NCBI GenBank assembly: GCA_030684575.1
Contig: JAUXVD010000023.1
Location: 62,001 to 126,000 of the forward strand
Reading direction: 5' to 3'
DNA: 64,000 nt
DNA from: Nitrospirota bacterium
Lineage (GTDB): Bacteria; Nitrospirota; Nitrospiria; Nitrospirales; Nitrospiraceae
Shown: in pieces, positions 1-8,235 of the stretch
Numbering within the stretch: position 1 is the stretch's first letter
How the letters are laid out: each line of letters opens with the position of its first letter
Position numbers and translations under genes: made by a program
The notes under the pieces: model-generated
The model's input: the letters and a program-made list of their open reading frames with translations, nothing else
Told to the model about the DNA's origin: nothing
The model's database searches: none

Positions 1-32
1 GGAACCGATTCTTCAAGTTCTTCATGCGTCAT
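1..32 (-). CDS. Start of probable anti-sigma factor (partial)
   Basis: Only the first ten codons lie in the window (MTHEELEESV). The ATG overlaps the TGA of the ECF sigma gene as ATGA, the usual translationally coupled arrangement of an ECF sigma gene followed by its anti-sigma gene. The N-terminus MTHEEL resembles the start of RskA/zinc-finger anti-sigma proteins, in which a short cytoplasmic N-terminal domain binds the sigma factor. The assignment rests on position and ten residues only; the rest of the gene is outside the window. Confidence 0.5.
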   Translation of the reverse strand, partial: MTHEELEESV

Positions 33-631
33 TGGAGCTCACCATGGTTCCACCACTGTTGCAGCCCATCACGGAGTTTGGACATGCCAAGTTTAATCCT
101 AGTCTTGACGGTCCCGAGCGGCTGGTTGAGCCGCGCGGCGATCTCGGCGTGGGAGAGTCCTTCGTAATAGGCGAGTTCGATCGCTTGTCGCTGCGCTTGG
201 GGCAAGCCCGCCACCGCCGTACCGATGCTGAGACGGAGTTCTTGATCGGCCTGTGTATCAAAGGGATTAAGGCCCAGATCGGCCACCTGATCGGCGGCTC
301 CGGTTTCCAGCGACTGAGTGGCTCGATAGCCCCTTGTTGCCCTGGCCCGTAGCCGGTCGATGGCCCGACTTCTGGTGAGGGTGACCAGCCATGCCACCGG
401 AGTTCCGCGCCCGACATCATAGCGGGAGACTTTTCGCCAGACTTCCAAATAGACATCCTGCAAGAGCTCCGCCGCCTCCTCGTGATTGCCCAGGATCCTG
501 ACCGCCAACGTGAACAAGAGCGCGCTCGAATGGTCATAGAGCTGGCTGAAGGCCTGCTGATCGCCTTTAACCACGCGGGCCATTAGACTTGGATCGATTG
601 TCGAGGTGGCCTGTCGAGAGGGTGTATCCAT
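29..631 (-). CDS. ECF-type RNA polymerase sigma factor
   Basis: A 200-residue protein with the two-domain layout of extracytoplasmic-function sigma factors. Region 2 carries AAELLQDVYLEVW and a VAWLVTLTRSRAIDRLR stretch for core and -10 binding. Region 4 carries LPQAQRQAIELAYYEGLSH followed by the helix-turn-helix IAARLNQPLGTVKTRI for -35 recognition. The reading frame stays open upstream to 838, but the ATG at 631 gives the normal family length; the upstream frame runs into a palindromic repeat and is not coding. The presumed anti-sigma gene overlaps its stop codon. The stimulus cannot be read from the sequence. Confidence 0.9.
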   Translation of the reverse strand: MDTPSRQATSTIDPSLMARVVKGDQQAFSQLYDHSSALLFTLAVRILGNHEEAAELLQDVYLEVWRKVSRYDVGRGTPVAWLVTLTRSRAIDRLRARATRGYRATQSLETGAADQVADLGLNPFDTQADQELRLSIGTAVAGLPQAQRQAIELAYYEGLSHAEIAARLNQPLGTVKTRIKLGMSKLRDGLQQWWNHGELQ

Positions 632-727
632 AAAACGAACGCGTGATTGGAGGGAAATCCGGACCCCCTCATGTCCGCCTCGACTATACCATTCTACGGT
701 GGGAACGGGCAAAAGGATGTGTATTCT

Positions 728-895
728 CGCAGGATGCTGAAAAGAGGCGGGGTGGCTGGGACGATCCCAACTGCTCGCGCAACGCGCGGCCTCAGAAGGC
801 CCTCGTTGGACGCGCGCAGTTGGGATCATCCCAGCCACCCCTTAAAAGGATAGTTCGCTACGGCCTTGCTGGATGGTCTGTTTCAGCATCCTGCG
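728..895. repeat. Nested palindromic repeat (MITE/REP-like), copy 1
   Basis: Two nested inverted repeats. The outer arms are 15 bases and perfect (728-742 with 881-895, reading CGCAGGATGCTGAAA). The inner arms are 25 bases with one mismatch (749-773 with 817-841, starting GGGGTGGCTGGG). The intervening bases form a short loop region. There is no transposase. The outer arm GGATGCTGAAA resembles the arm of the element at 9370-9480, so the two probably belong to one family of non-autonomous elements. It fills most of the 406-base gap between the sigma factor and the RiPP cluster; nothing else is visible there. Confidence 0.75.
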
Positions 896-1037
896 GAGAC
901 GTTTTGTATTTGAGCAAGGCGAGCGGCCATCGAAGCTCTCTCGTTCCAACATGGTTTCCCTGCAGCCTGCTAGGTTTGGGAAAAACAGGGCTATCGGCTT
1001 CTTTGGAATGGCGAGACATTGCGGAGGCTGAACAGCG

Positions 1038-1847
1038 CTATAGGGGGTTAGTGCCGTATTCTCGGTCTATTTGTAGGGGGCTGATGCATCGACGAACGAA
1101 AGGCTCTAGACCGGCGTCTTGGAGCGATTGTCGGAGCAGCAGCGATTCCGTAGCCGGCTCATATTGCGCCAATCGCCAGGGCCCTAGGCGTAAAACGTAA
1201 TGAGTCGGTTGTGGTTCCTTCCTCGAGGCATTGAAATCTGGGAACGCTTGGAGTCTGAACGAGCCGATCCTGACATGGGAGGGGAGGGAGCGGAGTGGTG
1301 CAGGAGCGAACGCATCCACCATGGCTGTTTTCCTGAGGAGACGAAGCAACATATTCTGAATGAGTGGGTATGTTGCACCGATACAAGTAATCCGGATCGC
1401 TGACCGGACGACCGCTGCTCGAACGCGATTTCTGGAGCTGGGCGATTCGGTTGAAGTGAAGGACTTGTCCGGGCATTCACCCACGGCGATGTATCGACCC
1501 TTCCGCATCACGCCCCTGACGACTCCGATCACCGACGCTGACGGAACGGCTTCGCCCGGGCCATTAGCCGCATCGCCTTTTGTGGTCAGGATCCCCTGCG
1601 CGTCCATGGCGGCGATGCGATGGCAGATAAACATGTTCTCAGTCCGAAAGACGACGATCGCGCCGACGGTGAGGGGGGACGGAGGGCTGAGTTCAAGCCT
1701 GTCGTCCGCTTGAATGGTCGGAGTCATGCTCGATGACATGATGCGAGGCACAACCAGGCTATTCAGGAGAGGCCAATGCAGTGCATCCGGCACGTCCTGC
1801 AAGGAGAAACGGCCATCGACGGTGTGCGTGGGCAGGAGGTGGATCAT
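1038..1847 (-). CDS. SipW-like S26 signal peptidase with C-terminal extension
   Basis: The 269-residue protein has the S26 core SSSMTPTI (Ser40 before Met-x-Pro), FICHRIAA (His76) and TTKGDA (Lys90, Asp92). In SipW/ER-type signal peptidases the catalytic pair is Ser-His rather than Ser-Lys, and the HRI plus TKGDA pattern fits that type. About 150 residues follow the core and match nothing I recognise. The ATG at 1847 overlaps the stop of the nucleotidyltransferase gene (ATGA), so it is the last gene of the RiPP operon. Inference: it cleaves the leader of the modified peptide or a secretion signal. No clear N-terminal membrane anchor is visible, which is unusual for a signal peptidase. Confidence 0.75.
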   Translation of the reverse strand: MIHLLPTHTVDGRFSLQDVPDALHWPLLNSLVVPRIMSSSMTPTIQADDRLELSPPSPLTVGAIVVFRTENMFICHRIAAMDAQGILTTKGDAANGPGEAVPSASVIGVVRGVMRKGRYIAVGECPDKSFTSTESPSSRNRVRAAVVRSAIRITCIGATYPLIQNMLLRLLRKTAMVDAFAPAPLRSLPSHVRIGSFRLQAFPDFNASRKEPQPTHYVLRLGPWRLAQYEPATESLLLRQSLQDAGLEPFVRRCISPLQIDREYGTNPL

Positions 1848-2812
1848 GATACCTTCCCGGGCGTTTCTCTTCCGATCACGAGCCGGATCAGCATGCGGGA
1901 GATCAAGAGCCCTCCAGCATTGACCAGTTGCCACCAGCGAGTGATTCTGGTGTGCCAGGGTCGTGTTGCACTCTCATTCCCATACCGATAGGCCAGGAAG
2001 CGCGAGGAGGGGAAGAGGGTACGCCGGAGCCAAGCAATTCTGTGCCCCGGTGCTTGTGTGACCCACAATAAAAAATGTCCGAGTTCTGGGAGGGGCTGGG
2101 TTGTCACCAATCGTCGGAAGAGGACGTTCAGGACCCGTTGAGACAGGGTCGATGGGGCGAGTTGTTGTAGTACGGCTGAGGGAATTCCTGTTCGTGCATC
2201 TCCCAATGTGAGCTGCCGTAGACCGTGGTAGAGAGGGATTTTCAGATGATGCCTGGCCGCCTCTTCGACAATGGTCGGCCAATGGAGGGCCTCCTTCTCG
2301 ATCAGCAATCTGAGATCGGTGAGGAATGATGGCGTGAAATGTCCCCGGTGCACGACGGTGTAGGCGACCAAATAGAGCAAGAGGTCGTTAGACGCCAGTT
2401 GCTTGACCATGATCTGCCCGAGCGGCCTGCTTCGAGCCCGTGCCCACAGTCCCGCAAGTCCTTGTTCATCGAGATACCAGAGTTCGGAGATGAGATCCAG
2501 CGTGAGGGTCGATTGGGACGAGAGATAGGCGGGGTTGCCGTCGAGCTGTTGAGAGAATCCGTTCCCCATCAGCAGGCGATGAATAGCGGGCAGGTCTTGC
2601 GCATGGACTAAGAGGTCTACGTCCGAGAGGGGCCTCGTCCCGCGTATTCCATAGAGGCGTGAGAGCAGATCGGCCCCTTTCAGAAGGAGGCACTCAATAC
2701 CATTCCGGTGAAATGTCTGGCCGACGATCTCACATTCATCGAGTAGACGTTTGTTGATCAGGCTGACCTGGCTATAGGCGTCAGCGAGGTCGGCGAGGGT
2801 CGAGGAGGGCAT
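1844..2812 (-). CDS. Nucleotidyltransferase-fold protein (NTP_transf_5 type)
   Basis: A 322-residue protein with a Lys-Gly near residue 45 (CLLLKGADLL) and the acidic motif GTRPLSDVDLLV (Asp64, Asp66), the pattern of the minimal nucleotidyltransferase family often called NTP_transf_5. Family members frequently sit in peptide-modification clusters beside radical SAM, HprK-like and PqqD genes; their reaction is not established. The start lies 32 bases inside the end of the upstream radical SAM gene and the stop overlaps the signal peptidase start, so the three are coupled. It may transfer a nucleotide or nucleotidyl sugar to the peptide or to a partner, but this is inference. Confidence 0.75.
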   Translation of the reverse strand: MPSSTLADLADAYSQVSLINKRLLDECEIVGQTFHRNGIECLLLKGADLLSRLYGIRGTRPLSDVDLLVHAQDLPAIHRLLMGNGFSQQLDGNPAYLSSQSTLTLDLISELWYLDEQGLAGLWARARSRPLGQIMVKQLASNDLLLYLVAYTVVHRGHFTPSFLTDLRLLIEKEALHWPTIVEEAARHHLKIPLYHGLRQLTLGDARTGIPSAVLQQLAPSTLSQRVLNVLFRRLVTTQPLPELGHFLLWVTQAPGHRIAWLRRTLFPSSRFLAYRYGNESATRPWHTRITRWWQLVNAGGLLISRMLIRLVIGRETPGKVS

Positions 2813-3839
2813 AGGTGCGATGCTCCAGTTGTGCCCATTCTTTGAAATGCGGGAGGCAGGAACTCAAGTCCCCGGTTTCGAGCCAGGCATCGCTCCGGCC
2901 TTGGCGGCAGTGGGTCCGCACCTCGCAGGTGGGACATTCGTATCGATGACTCGGTTGCGCCTGGTCGACCGTCTGCTTGAGAAGCTCCCAGCCTTCTTTC
3001 ACGGTGCCGGCGCGGAGATCATAACGAGGGAGAGGGAATCCCGTGCACAGATTCATCTCGCCATAGGGCGTAATGGCAAATCGGCTCTGACCGCATGCAC
3101 ATTCGATGAAGGCCTGGTTGGGTGCACAGATTTCCTCGGGTGGGGTCGTTGACCGGTGAGGACGCATCTCTTGATCGATCCTGACTTTCTCTTCAGGGGC
3201 GAGGCGATAGTGCAGTGGCGTTCGATCGCCGGTGATGCCGGTCATGATTTCTAGACAATATTGGAATCGCATCTGCAGCGATTCCACCAGTTGCCGGCAG
3301 GCCTGGATTTCATCGCGATTGATGGTCGTGACGGGCATGCGGACAAGGACTGGTACTGAAGCCGCGGCGAGATTGAGCAAGCCCTGCCGGAATTGCCGAT
3401 AGGATCCAGGAACTGCCGTCATTCCTTCATAGACCGCTTCGGTCGCACCGTAGATGGAGACATTGATTTGGCTGACGCCGACTTCTTGGAGGAGGTCGGT
3501 GAAGGCGGCGGTGATACGGGTGGCGTTGGTCATGAGGTGGATCATCAGCCCCTGCCGCCGCGCCGCGCGAAGGATCTCCCCGATGTCGGGCCGCACGCTC
3601 GGTTCGCCCCCGGTGAAGGTTACGGTGAGTACGCCGAGATCGGCGATTTGTTTCAGGAGCGCGCAGATTTCATCGGTCGTCAGTTCGTGAGGGAGCGCAC
3701 GATGCGTGGGGTTATAGCAATGGACACAGCGCAGGTTGCAGCCGTAGGTCAGTTCAAAGGTGACGCCCTCCGGTGTGCGGATCTTCGCCGCCTTGCGGGA
3801 GATGGCTTCGAGGAAATTTTCCGACGCGATCGTCTTCAT
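2781..3839 (-). CDS. Radical SAM/SPASM peptide-modifying enzyme 1
   Basis: A 352-residue protein. The radical SAM cluster motif CNLRCVHC (Cys34, Cys38, Cys41) is followed by the TGGEP motif. The C-terminal half has the many cysteines of a SPASM domain (CAPNQ, CACGQ, NLCTG, CPTCEVRTHC), expected to hold two auxiliary 4Fe-4S clusters. Such enzymes install thioether or C-C bonds in ribosomal peptides. The open frame extends to 4103, but the ATG at 3839 overlaps the stop of the HprK-like gene (ATGA) and lies just before the conserved N-terminus. It is one of three radical SAM enzymes in the cluster. Which residues of the 4759-4989 precursor it acts on is unknown. Confidence 0.9.
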   Translation of the reverse strand: MKTIASENFLEAISRKAAKIRTPEGVTFELTYGCNLRCVHCYNPTHRALPHELTTDEICALLKQIADLGVLTVTFTGGEPSVRPDIGEILRAARRQGLMIHLMTNATRITAAFTDLLQEVGVSQINVSIYGATEAVYEGMTAVPGSYRQFRQGLLNLAAASVPVLVRMPVTTINRDEIQACRQLVESLQMRFQYCLEIMTGITGDRTPLHYRLAPEEKVRIDQEMRPHRSTTPPEEICAPNQAFIECACGQSRFAITPYGEMNLCTGFPLPRYDLRAGTVKEGWELLKQTVDQAQPSHRYECPTCEVRTHCRQGRSDAWLETGDLSSCLPHFKEWAQLEHRTYALLDPRRPR

Positions 3840-4741
3840 AAGGATACAAGCGGATGGGCCTGCCCTTCCGCCAGGATGTAATCCACGATGTCGGGAGATT
3901 TCAGCGGGGCGAGCGCCCGGCAGTCCACTTGCTCGGTAAGATCCGCCATCAGCCCCATGGTTCGATCCAGGCCCTCGCGATCCCAGAGCGGCAGGAAGCT
4001 CTGGCGTAGGAGTTCTTGTGTGACGGCGCGTGGAGACATCGAGGCCGAGGTATGTGCGCCGGTTCCATGGCTGATGCAGTAGAGGTGGGTGAGAGGGCTC
4101 CAATCATTGGCGGCATAGTTGCCGGAACCGACCCAGGGCGTGCCGTGGATGATGAAGCGGCCCTCGATCTTGCGGATGATGATCCGTTCGTCGCTGAGGA
4201 CGCGCGCGCCCCGTTCCGCGAAGAAGTCTGCAATCGTCGATTTGCCGGCTCCCGAGGCACCGGTGAAGAGATAACCCTGTTCGTGACTGGAAAGGCCCGC
4301 GGCATGGAGGAGGATGGTGCCTTCCCGGGCCATGCGAGATAGGAGGCAGACTTCAATGAGGGGATTGAAGAGATGCATCGGACACCACCCGACTTGGCCC
4401 ATCTGTAGCTCAGGCAACACCCAGGCCGATACGGTCCGGTAGTCTGCAGAGACCAGTGCAGAGGCCCGTGGCTGATGCGTGTGAGGGCTCACACTTTCGA
4501 TGACGAGTCCTGCGTCGGACTCGAAGATTGTCCAGAGGCCATGCGCGGCGTCGAACTTGATGGGGCCTTTAGCCAATGGGGGAAGATGTGGAGCCACCGT
4601 GACCGTCACGTCTAGATCCGGTTGTGAGCCTGGTTGAGCGAGGAAAGAATCGAAGGGGCGCAGCGGCCAGGCGAGTTGAGGATGGCTATCCGGTTCATTC
4701 AGGCTGATCCGGTAACCGCCAATCTGAAGGTCAATCCGCAT
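3836..4741 (-). CDS. HPr kinase-related P-loop protein
   Basis: A 301-residue protein with a Walker A motif GASGAGKST at residues 161-169 inside an HprK/PEP-carboxykinase-like core (LLHAAGLSSHEQGYLF before it, RVLSDERIII after it). True HPr kinases act on the sugar phosphotransferase carrier; truncated relatives such as this recur in RiPP clusters with PqqD and radical SAM genes, where their role is unproven. It lies 17 bases after the precursor gene and overlaps the next radical SAM gene by four bases. It could phosphorylate the precursor or a cluster protein; that is inference. Automatic pipelines may label it a PEP carboxykinase. Confidence 0.8.
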   Translation of the reverse strand: MRIDLQIGGYRISLNEPDSHPQLAWPLRPFDSFLAQPGSQPDLDVTVTVAPHLPPLAKGPIKFDAAHGLWTIFESDAGLVIESVSPHTHQPRASALVSADYRTVSAWVLPELQMGQVGWCPMHLFNPLIEVCLLSRMAREGTILLHAAGLSSHEQGYLFTGASGAGKSTIADFFAERGARVLSDERIIIRKIEGRFIIHGTPWVGSGNYAANDWSPLTHLYCISHGTGAHTSASMSPRAVTQELLRQSFLPLWDREGLDRTMGLMADLTEQVDCRALAPLKSPDIVDYILAEGQAHPLVSL

Positions 4742-4758
4742 CGTGCTCTTCCTTCTCG

Positions 4759-4989
4759 CTACGAAAGACGTGGACCGCTATCGCGGCAGGCGCCACCGGT
4801 GACGTTCGATTTTTTACAGCCTCCTGGCGAGCCTGGTGGTTGGCATTGTCCATTGGCGCGACAACCATTCAGGAGTGAATTCGCAAGTGCGCTCATGGTC
4901 GTCAGGCTGCAGGCGGAAAGGATGGCCTGCTCCTGGTTCAGCTCGACCCGGAAGAGCTGCGGAGCACTATACGGTTTTTTCTCAGTCAT
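4759..4989 (-). CDS. Candidate RiPP precursor peptide, Cys-rich core
   Basis: A 76-residue peptide. The first ~27 residues form a leader of the pattern YxxPxLxxVELxxEQAILSAC, which I recognise as typical of precursors found with PqqD/radical SAM cassettes. The rest is rich in Gly, Pro, Ser, Asn and Cys, with Cys at 43, 49, 58 and 68 in addition to Cys27. Spacings are irregular, and each Cys is near Gly or Asn. The ATG at 4989 overlaps the end of radical SAM gene 2 by eight bases, and the HprK-like gene follows 17 bases later, so it is embedded in the operon. The cysteines are likely donors for thioether crosslinks; the leader/core boundary is not experimentally known. Confidence 0.75.
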   Translation of the reverse strand: MTEKKPYSAPQLFRVELNQEQAILSACSLTTMSALANSLLNGCRANGQCQPPGSPGGCKKSNVTGGACRDSGPRLS

Positions 4990-6118
4990 GATGGGTCTCC
5001 ACTTCCTTGTGCGGCCGATGCAAAGGATGCAGCAATGTGTGGCGCAGGGTCGATTGTGCACGAACATGCGCGACGTCGCAATCATAGGGAATGGGGGCTT
5101 CGGCTGAGCCAGATTCCCAACGCGCATCGGAAGGCTTCTTGTCGCAAAATGTATGGATCTCGCAGGTGCGGCAAGGCGACTCGCCTTGGTATCGCATGCT
5201 TCGGATCTCCCGGAACAGCATCTCGATGGCGTCAGCAAGCGGGTGAGTTCGCAGCGACACCCGCCGCTCATATTGCAGTGTACAGGTGCCGAGTTCGCCC
5301 CAGGCATTGATGTGGATGGTATCGGTGCCACAACCACAGCGGTAGAGCCGGTCGGTGTCTGGCGTGAGCAAGTGGCTAGCGCTGTTGCAGCGTTCCTCCT
5401 CCACCTCAGTTGCCGGCTGATCTCCTTGCAGTGTCACGATGTCTTCGGGAGCGATTCGATAGGCGAGCGACGACAGATCGCCGTTCAGACGTGGAGAGAG
5501 AGAGGTCGTGAGTCCGAACTCCTGCCCGAACGATTCCACGAATTGCTTGATGGCCGGTATTTCGTCTCTGTTCCAGTTCATGGCTTTCGTTTTCAACGTG
5601 AATGGCAGGCCGCTGTCTCTCAACATCTCCATGCCGCGGAAGAAGGAACGGAAGGATCCCGGGACCTGGGTGAACCAGTCGAACGGGGCTTCTGTCACCG
5701 AGTGGCAGGAGATATCGATGGTGAACGGCGGCATCTGCTGCAGCCGCTCAATGGTGGCCTTCGTGAAGAGGGTGCCGTTGGTGTAGAGCTGGAGCAGGAA
5801 ACCTTTGTGAACGGCGGCTTCATAGATCTCAAAGAAATGAGGGTGCATGAAGATATCGCCACCGGTGAGATTGAGCCACACGACGCCCAGCTGCTGCATG
5901 TCGTCGAGCAGGCGATGGATTTCTTCGAGCGTCAGTTCGCGTGGGAAGAAGTCCTTGTGGTTGTAGGGATCGGTGTAGCAATGGCGGCAATGGAGATTGC
6001 AGCGATAGGTCAGTTCCAGTTGCGCCTTGATCACGGATCCGGTGGCAGCGGCCTGCTCGTGGACGCGTTGGCTGAATGCACCATATTGAATCGTTGGGAT
6101 GGCTCTCTCGTTAGGCAT
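4982..6118 (-). CDS. Radical SAM/SPASM peptide-modifying enzyme 2
   Basis: A 378-residue protein with CNLHCRHC (Cys40, Cys44, Cys47) after QLELTYR, an LTGGD variant of the usual GGE motif, and a C-terminal SPASM region (CGCGTDTIHINAWGELGTC, CRTCEIHTFC). The frame is open to 6280, but the ATG at 6118 overlaps the stop of radical SAM gene 3 by eight bases and is the natural start. Its own stop overlaps the precursor start by eight bases, so enzyme and substrate are probably co-translated. The TGGD in place of TGGE is worth noting, since that loop contacts the SAM amino group. Confidence 0.9.
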   Translation of the reverse strand: MPNERAIPTIQYGAFSQRVHEQAAATGSVIKAQLELTYRCNLHCRHCYTDPYNHKDFFPRELTLEEIHRLLDDMQQLGVVWLNLTGGDIFMHPHFFEIYEAAVHKGFLLQLYTNGTLFTKATIERLQQMPPFTIDISCHSVTEAPFDWFTQVPGSFRSFFRGMEMLRDSGLPFTLKTKAMNWNRDEIPAIKQFVESFGQEFGLTTSLSPRLNGDLSSLAYRIAPEDIVTLQGDQPATEVEEERCNSASHLLTPDTDRLYRCGCGTDTIHINAWGELGTCTLQYERRVSLRTHPLADAIEMLFREIRSMRYQGESPCRTCEIHTFCDKKPSDARWESGSAEAPIPYDCDVAHVRAQSTLRHTLLHPLHRPHKEVETHHD

Positions 6119-7025
6119 GGTGGTGCATCCCCGGTTGGAGGAGGGCCGGTGTACTGGGGACTTTCCAGTCGCAGGCAAAGGTCGGCAGGGCTTCGAAAAA
6201 CCCTGCAGCGAACGGGCCGGTTCGTAAATCATAACTCTGCCGGCGATTGCCGGAGCAGAGCTGCAGGCGGCCATAGGCATCGATATGGAAGGAATGCATG
6301 CCGCTTCGGCAAGGCGGCTGGTCTGCTGAATCCTGCCGACCTGCCTCTTGTTCGAGATCGGAGTCTTGCCGATTCAGCTCGGCAAGACTTTGTGCTGACA
6401 GGGCATAGTGGAATGGGCCAGCACCGCCGTCGAGTGACGGTCTCATTTCCTCGCCGAGCTTATAGGATACCGTTTTCAGCGATTCGACGTATCGTTTGAT
6501 GTCGAGGATCTCCTGTCGATTCAGGGTCATCGCGGTGCTCTTCAACACCAGGGGAATCTGGCGATCGAGGAGGAGCGTGATGGCCTGGACGCAGCGGTCG
6601 TAGGAGCCCTGCCCGAGCGTAATCTGTTCGAAGGTTTCGCGGGTACGTCCGTGCAGGCTGATTTCAATGCGATGGGGCCGCAGCGCGGCAAAACGATCTG
6701 CATGCGCCTCTGTGATCAGGGTTCCGTTCGAAAAGACCGTCACCAGGAATCCACAACGGATGGCATGTTCATACAGTTGGAAAAAGTCGGGACGAGCGAG
6801 CGGTTCGCCTCCGGTGAGACAGAGCTCCAAGGTGCCGGCCTCGGCCAGCTCATCCATAATGCGAAGGATGTCGGGGGTGCTGAGTTCCTGACGGATGGCT
6901 TCGGGACGATTGAAGCAATCGGTGTAACACATCACACAATGCAGATTACAACGACAGGTGATCTCCCATTGGCAGGAGTAGGGGAAACGCTCGGGAAGGT
7001 GGGTGAGTTTATCCTGCGCAATCAT
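6111..7025 (-). CDS. Radical SAM enzyme 3 with shortened SPASM region
   Basis: A 304-residue protein. CNLHCVMC (Cys26, Cys30, Cys33) and LTGGEP give a normal radical SAM core. The C-terminus begins like a SPASM domain (CRSGMHSFHIDAYGRLQLCSG) but ends soon after FACDWKVP without the CxxCxxxxxC block present in the two neighbouring enzymes. It is therefore about 70 residues shorter than radical SAM enzyme 2 and should hold at most one auxiliary cluster. It starts three bases after the pqqD-like stop. It might be a functional short form or a decayed SPASM enzyme. The frame is intact and tightly coupled, which favours function. Confidence 0.85.
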   Translation of the reverse strand: MIAQDKLTHLPERFPYSCQWEITCRCNLHCVMCYTDCFNRPEAIRQELSTPDILRIMDELAEAGTLELCLTGGEPLARPDFFQLYEHAIRCGFLVTVFSNGTLITEAHADRFAALRPHRIEISLHGRTRETFEQITLGQGSYDRCVQAITLLLDRQIPLVLKSTAMTLNRQEILDIKRYVESLKTVSYKLGEEMRPSLDGGAGPFHYALSAQSLAELNRQDSDLEQEAGRQDSADQPPCRSGMHSFHIDAYGRLQLCSGNRRQSYDLRTGPFAAGFFEALPTFACDWKVPSTPALLQPGMHHHA

Positions 7026-7028
7026 GAG

Positions 7029-7322
7029 TCATCTGGCCACCTCCTCGACTGCCTGGATGGAGAGGAGGTCGTCGAGTAATGACGTGAAATCCTGCGCCAG
7101 CTGGTCTGCCGCCACCTCATACTCGTGGCAGAAGTCTGACACGATGTCCTGCGCCGTCCGTTGTCCGTCGATTCGATGCCAGAGTGCCGATCCAGTTTCG
7201 TTCAAGACATAGATGCTATTGGCTTCGGTCAAGGTCCGTCGAATAGGGACCAGAAGGCATTCCCCTGCGACATCGCGCTGCACATAGTCTGGATTTTTAC
7301 TGTAGATCGCAGTGGGTGTCAT
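7029..7322 (-). CDS. PqqD-family peptide chaperone
   Basis: A 97-residue PqqD-like protein with the family pattern NPDYVQRDVAGECLLVPI, then NSIYVLNETGSALWHRIDGQRT and DIVSDFCHEYEV. PqqD proteins are RiPP recognition elements: a three-helix, three-strand fold that binds the precursor leader and presents it to the radical SAM enzyme. Three bases separate it from the radical SAM gene downstream. It most likely binds the leader encoded at 4759-4989 for one or more of the three radical SAM enzymes. Confidence 0.9.
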   Translation of the reverse strand: MTPTAIYSKNPDYVQRDVAGECLLVPIRRTLTEANSIYVLNETGSALWHRIDGQRTAQDIVSDFCHEYEVAADQLAQDFTSLLDDLLSIQAVEEVAR

Positions 7323-7380
7323 CGGTAGCGGAAGGATAGCAAATCCTGCGCAGGCCTTCTAGGGCTATTTTGGGGGCCGA

Positions 7381-8196
7381 TCAGGCTCCCGTCGCACGTG
7401 GAGGGGTGAGGCCATTTGCGGGCCATGAGAGCACGGCATATCCCTCATGCCAGTGTAATTGGTGGACCGTGGCTCCTGCCTCCAGAAGTTCTGATCTGAT
7501 CTCTTCTTTATCGATGAAGGCATGGAGGAAGTGGTGCTGGGAACAGGTGTCGCCCAATTGGTACGACTGATTAGTGCCCGGCAAGGTTGTGAGCCAACGG
7601 TTGAGTCGGTGAATGAGCCGGTGCGTTTTTGTTTCAATTTCTCGGGCGATGAGAAAGTTGAGCACCAGCAGACCCTGGTCCTTTAAGCATGGACGGAGGC
7701 CTCGGAGCCAAGCCTGCCGATGTGGCCGACCGGGGATAGAGCTGTACATGATCCCGGACATGAAGACATAGTCCAGGCGACCTGGGCTAATGGGGAGAGC
7801 CAGAAAGTCCGCCTGTGCGAAGAGGGGGCGGAGGTGGTTGGCCTTGGCATGCCGAGCGGCGACGTGCAAGCTTTCCCGGTTGATATCCAGGCCCACGACG
7901 GAAAAGCCTCGTTGTGCCAGCGCGAAGGACTCGCGCCCCCCACCGGCTCCCAGCACCAGGATGGTTCCCGTCTTTATCCGGTGGTCTGCGAGTACCGCTG
8001 CTTCCCAGCTCTCCAACGTCCATTTGTACCAGCTCTCGGGTGCACGAGCTGCGGCGTCGTGGTAGCTGCGATTGTAGTGGGCGCGGATGAGTTCGATCAT
8101 TTCCTTTGGAGACAGCAATGCCGGGAGGATTCCGGTGAGGAGTTGTTGAATCCGAAACAGGATCCCCGCGAGCTGTTCGCAGAGAAGGATGAGCAT
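7381..8196 (-). CDS. Class I SAM-dependent methyltransferase
   Basis: A 271-residue protein with the SAM-binding motif I ILVLGAGGGRESFALAQRG, the acidic loop VVGLDIN, and motif post-I ADFLALP. The N-terminal ~40 residues are hydrophobic and may associate with the membrane. The substrate cannot be told. The position between the glycosyltransferase and the pqqD-like gene, all on the same strand with gaps of 39 and 58 bases, suggests a role in tailoring the peptide product or a linked glycan. Confidence 0.85.
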   Translation of the reverse strand: MLILLCEQLAGILFRIQQLLTGILPALLSPKEMIELIRAHYNRSYHDAAARAPESWYKWTLESWEAAVLADHRIKTGTILVLGAGGGRESFALAQRGFSVVGLDINRESLHVAARHAKANHLRPLFAQADFLALPISPGRLDYVFMSGIMYSSIPGRPHRQAWLRGLRPCLKDQGLLVLNFLIAREIETKTHRLIHRLNRWLTTLPGTNQSYQLGDTCSQHHFLHAFIDKEEIRSELLEAGATVHQLHWHEGYAVLSWPANGLTPPRATGA

Positions 8197-8235
8197 GCTG
8201 AAGATGCGAGCAATGAGGCGCAGGGTCTGAATTCC

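Noticed and set aside
3836-4741. A PEP carboxykinase
   Set aside because: Only the P-loop/HprK-like core is present; the protein is much too short and lacks the rest of the enzyme.
5153-6499. A 448-residue open frame on the plus strand
   Set aside because: It lies entirely opposite two radical SAM genes with full catalytic motifs; no start signal or family pattern is present.
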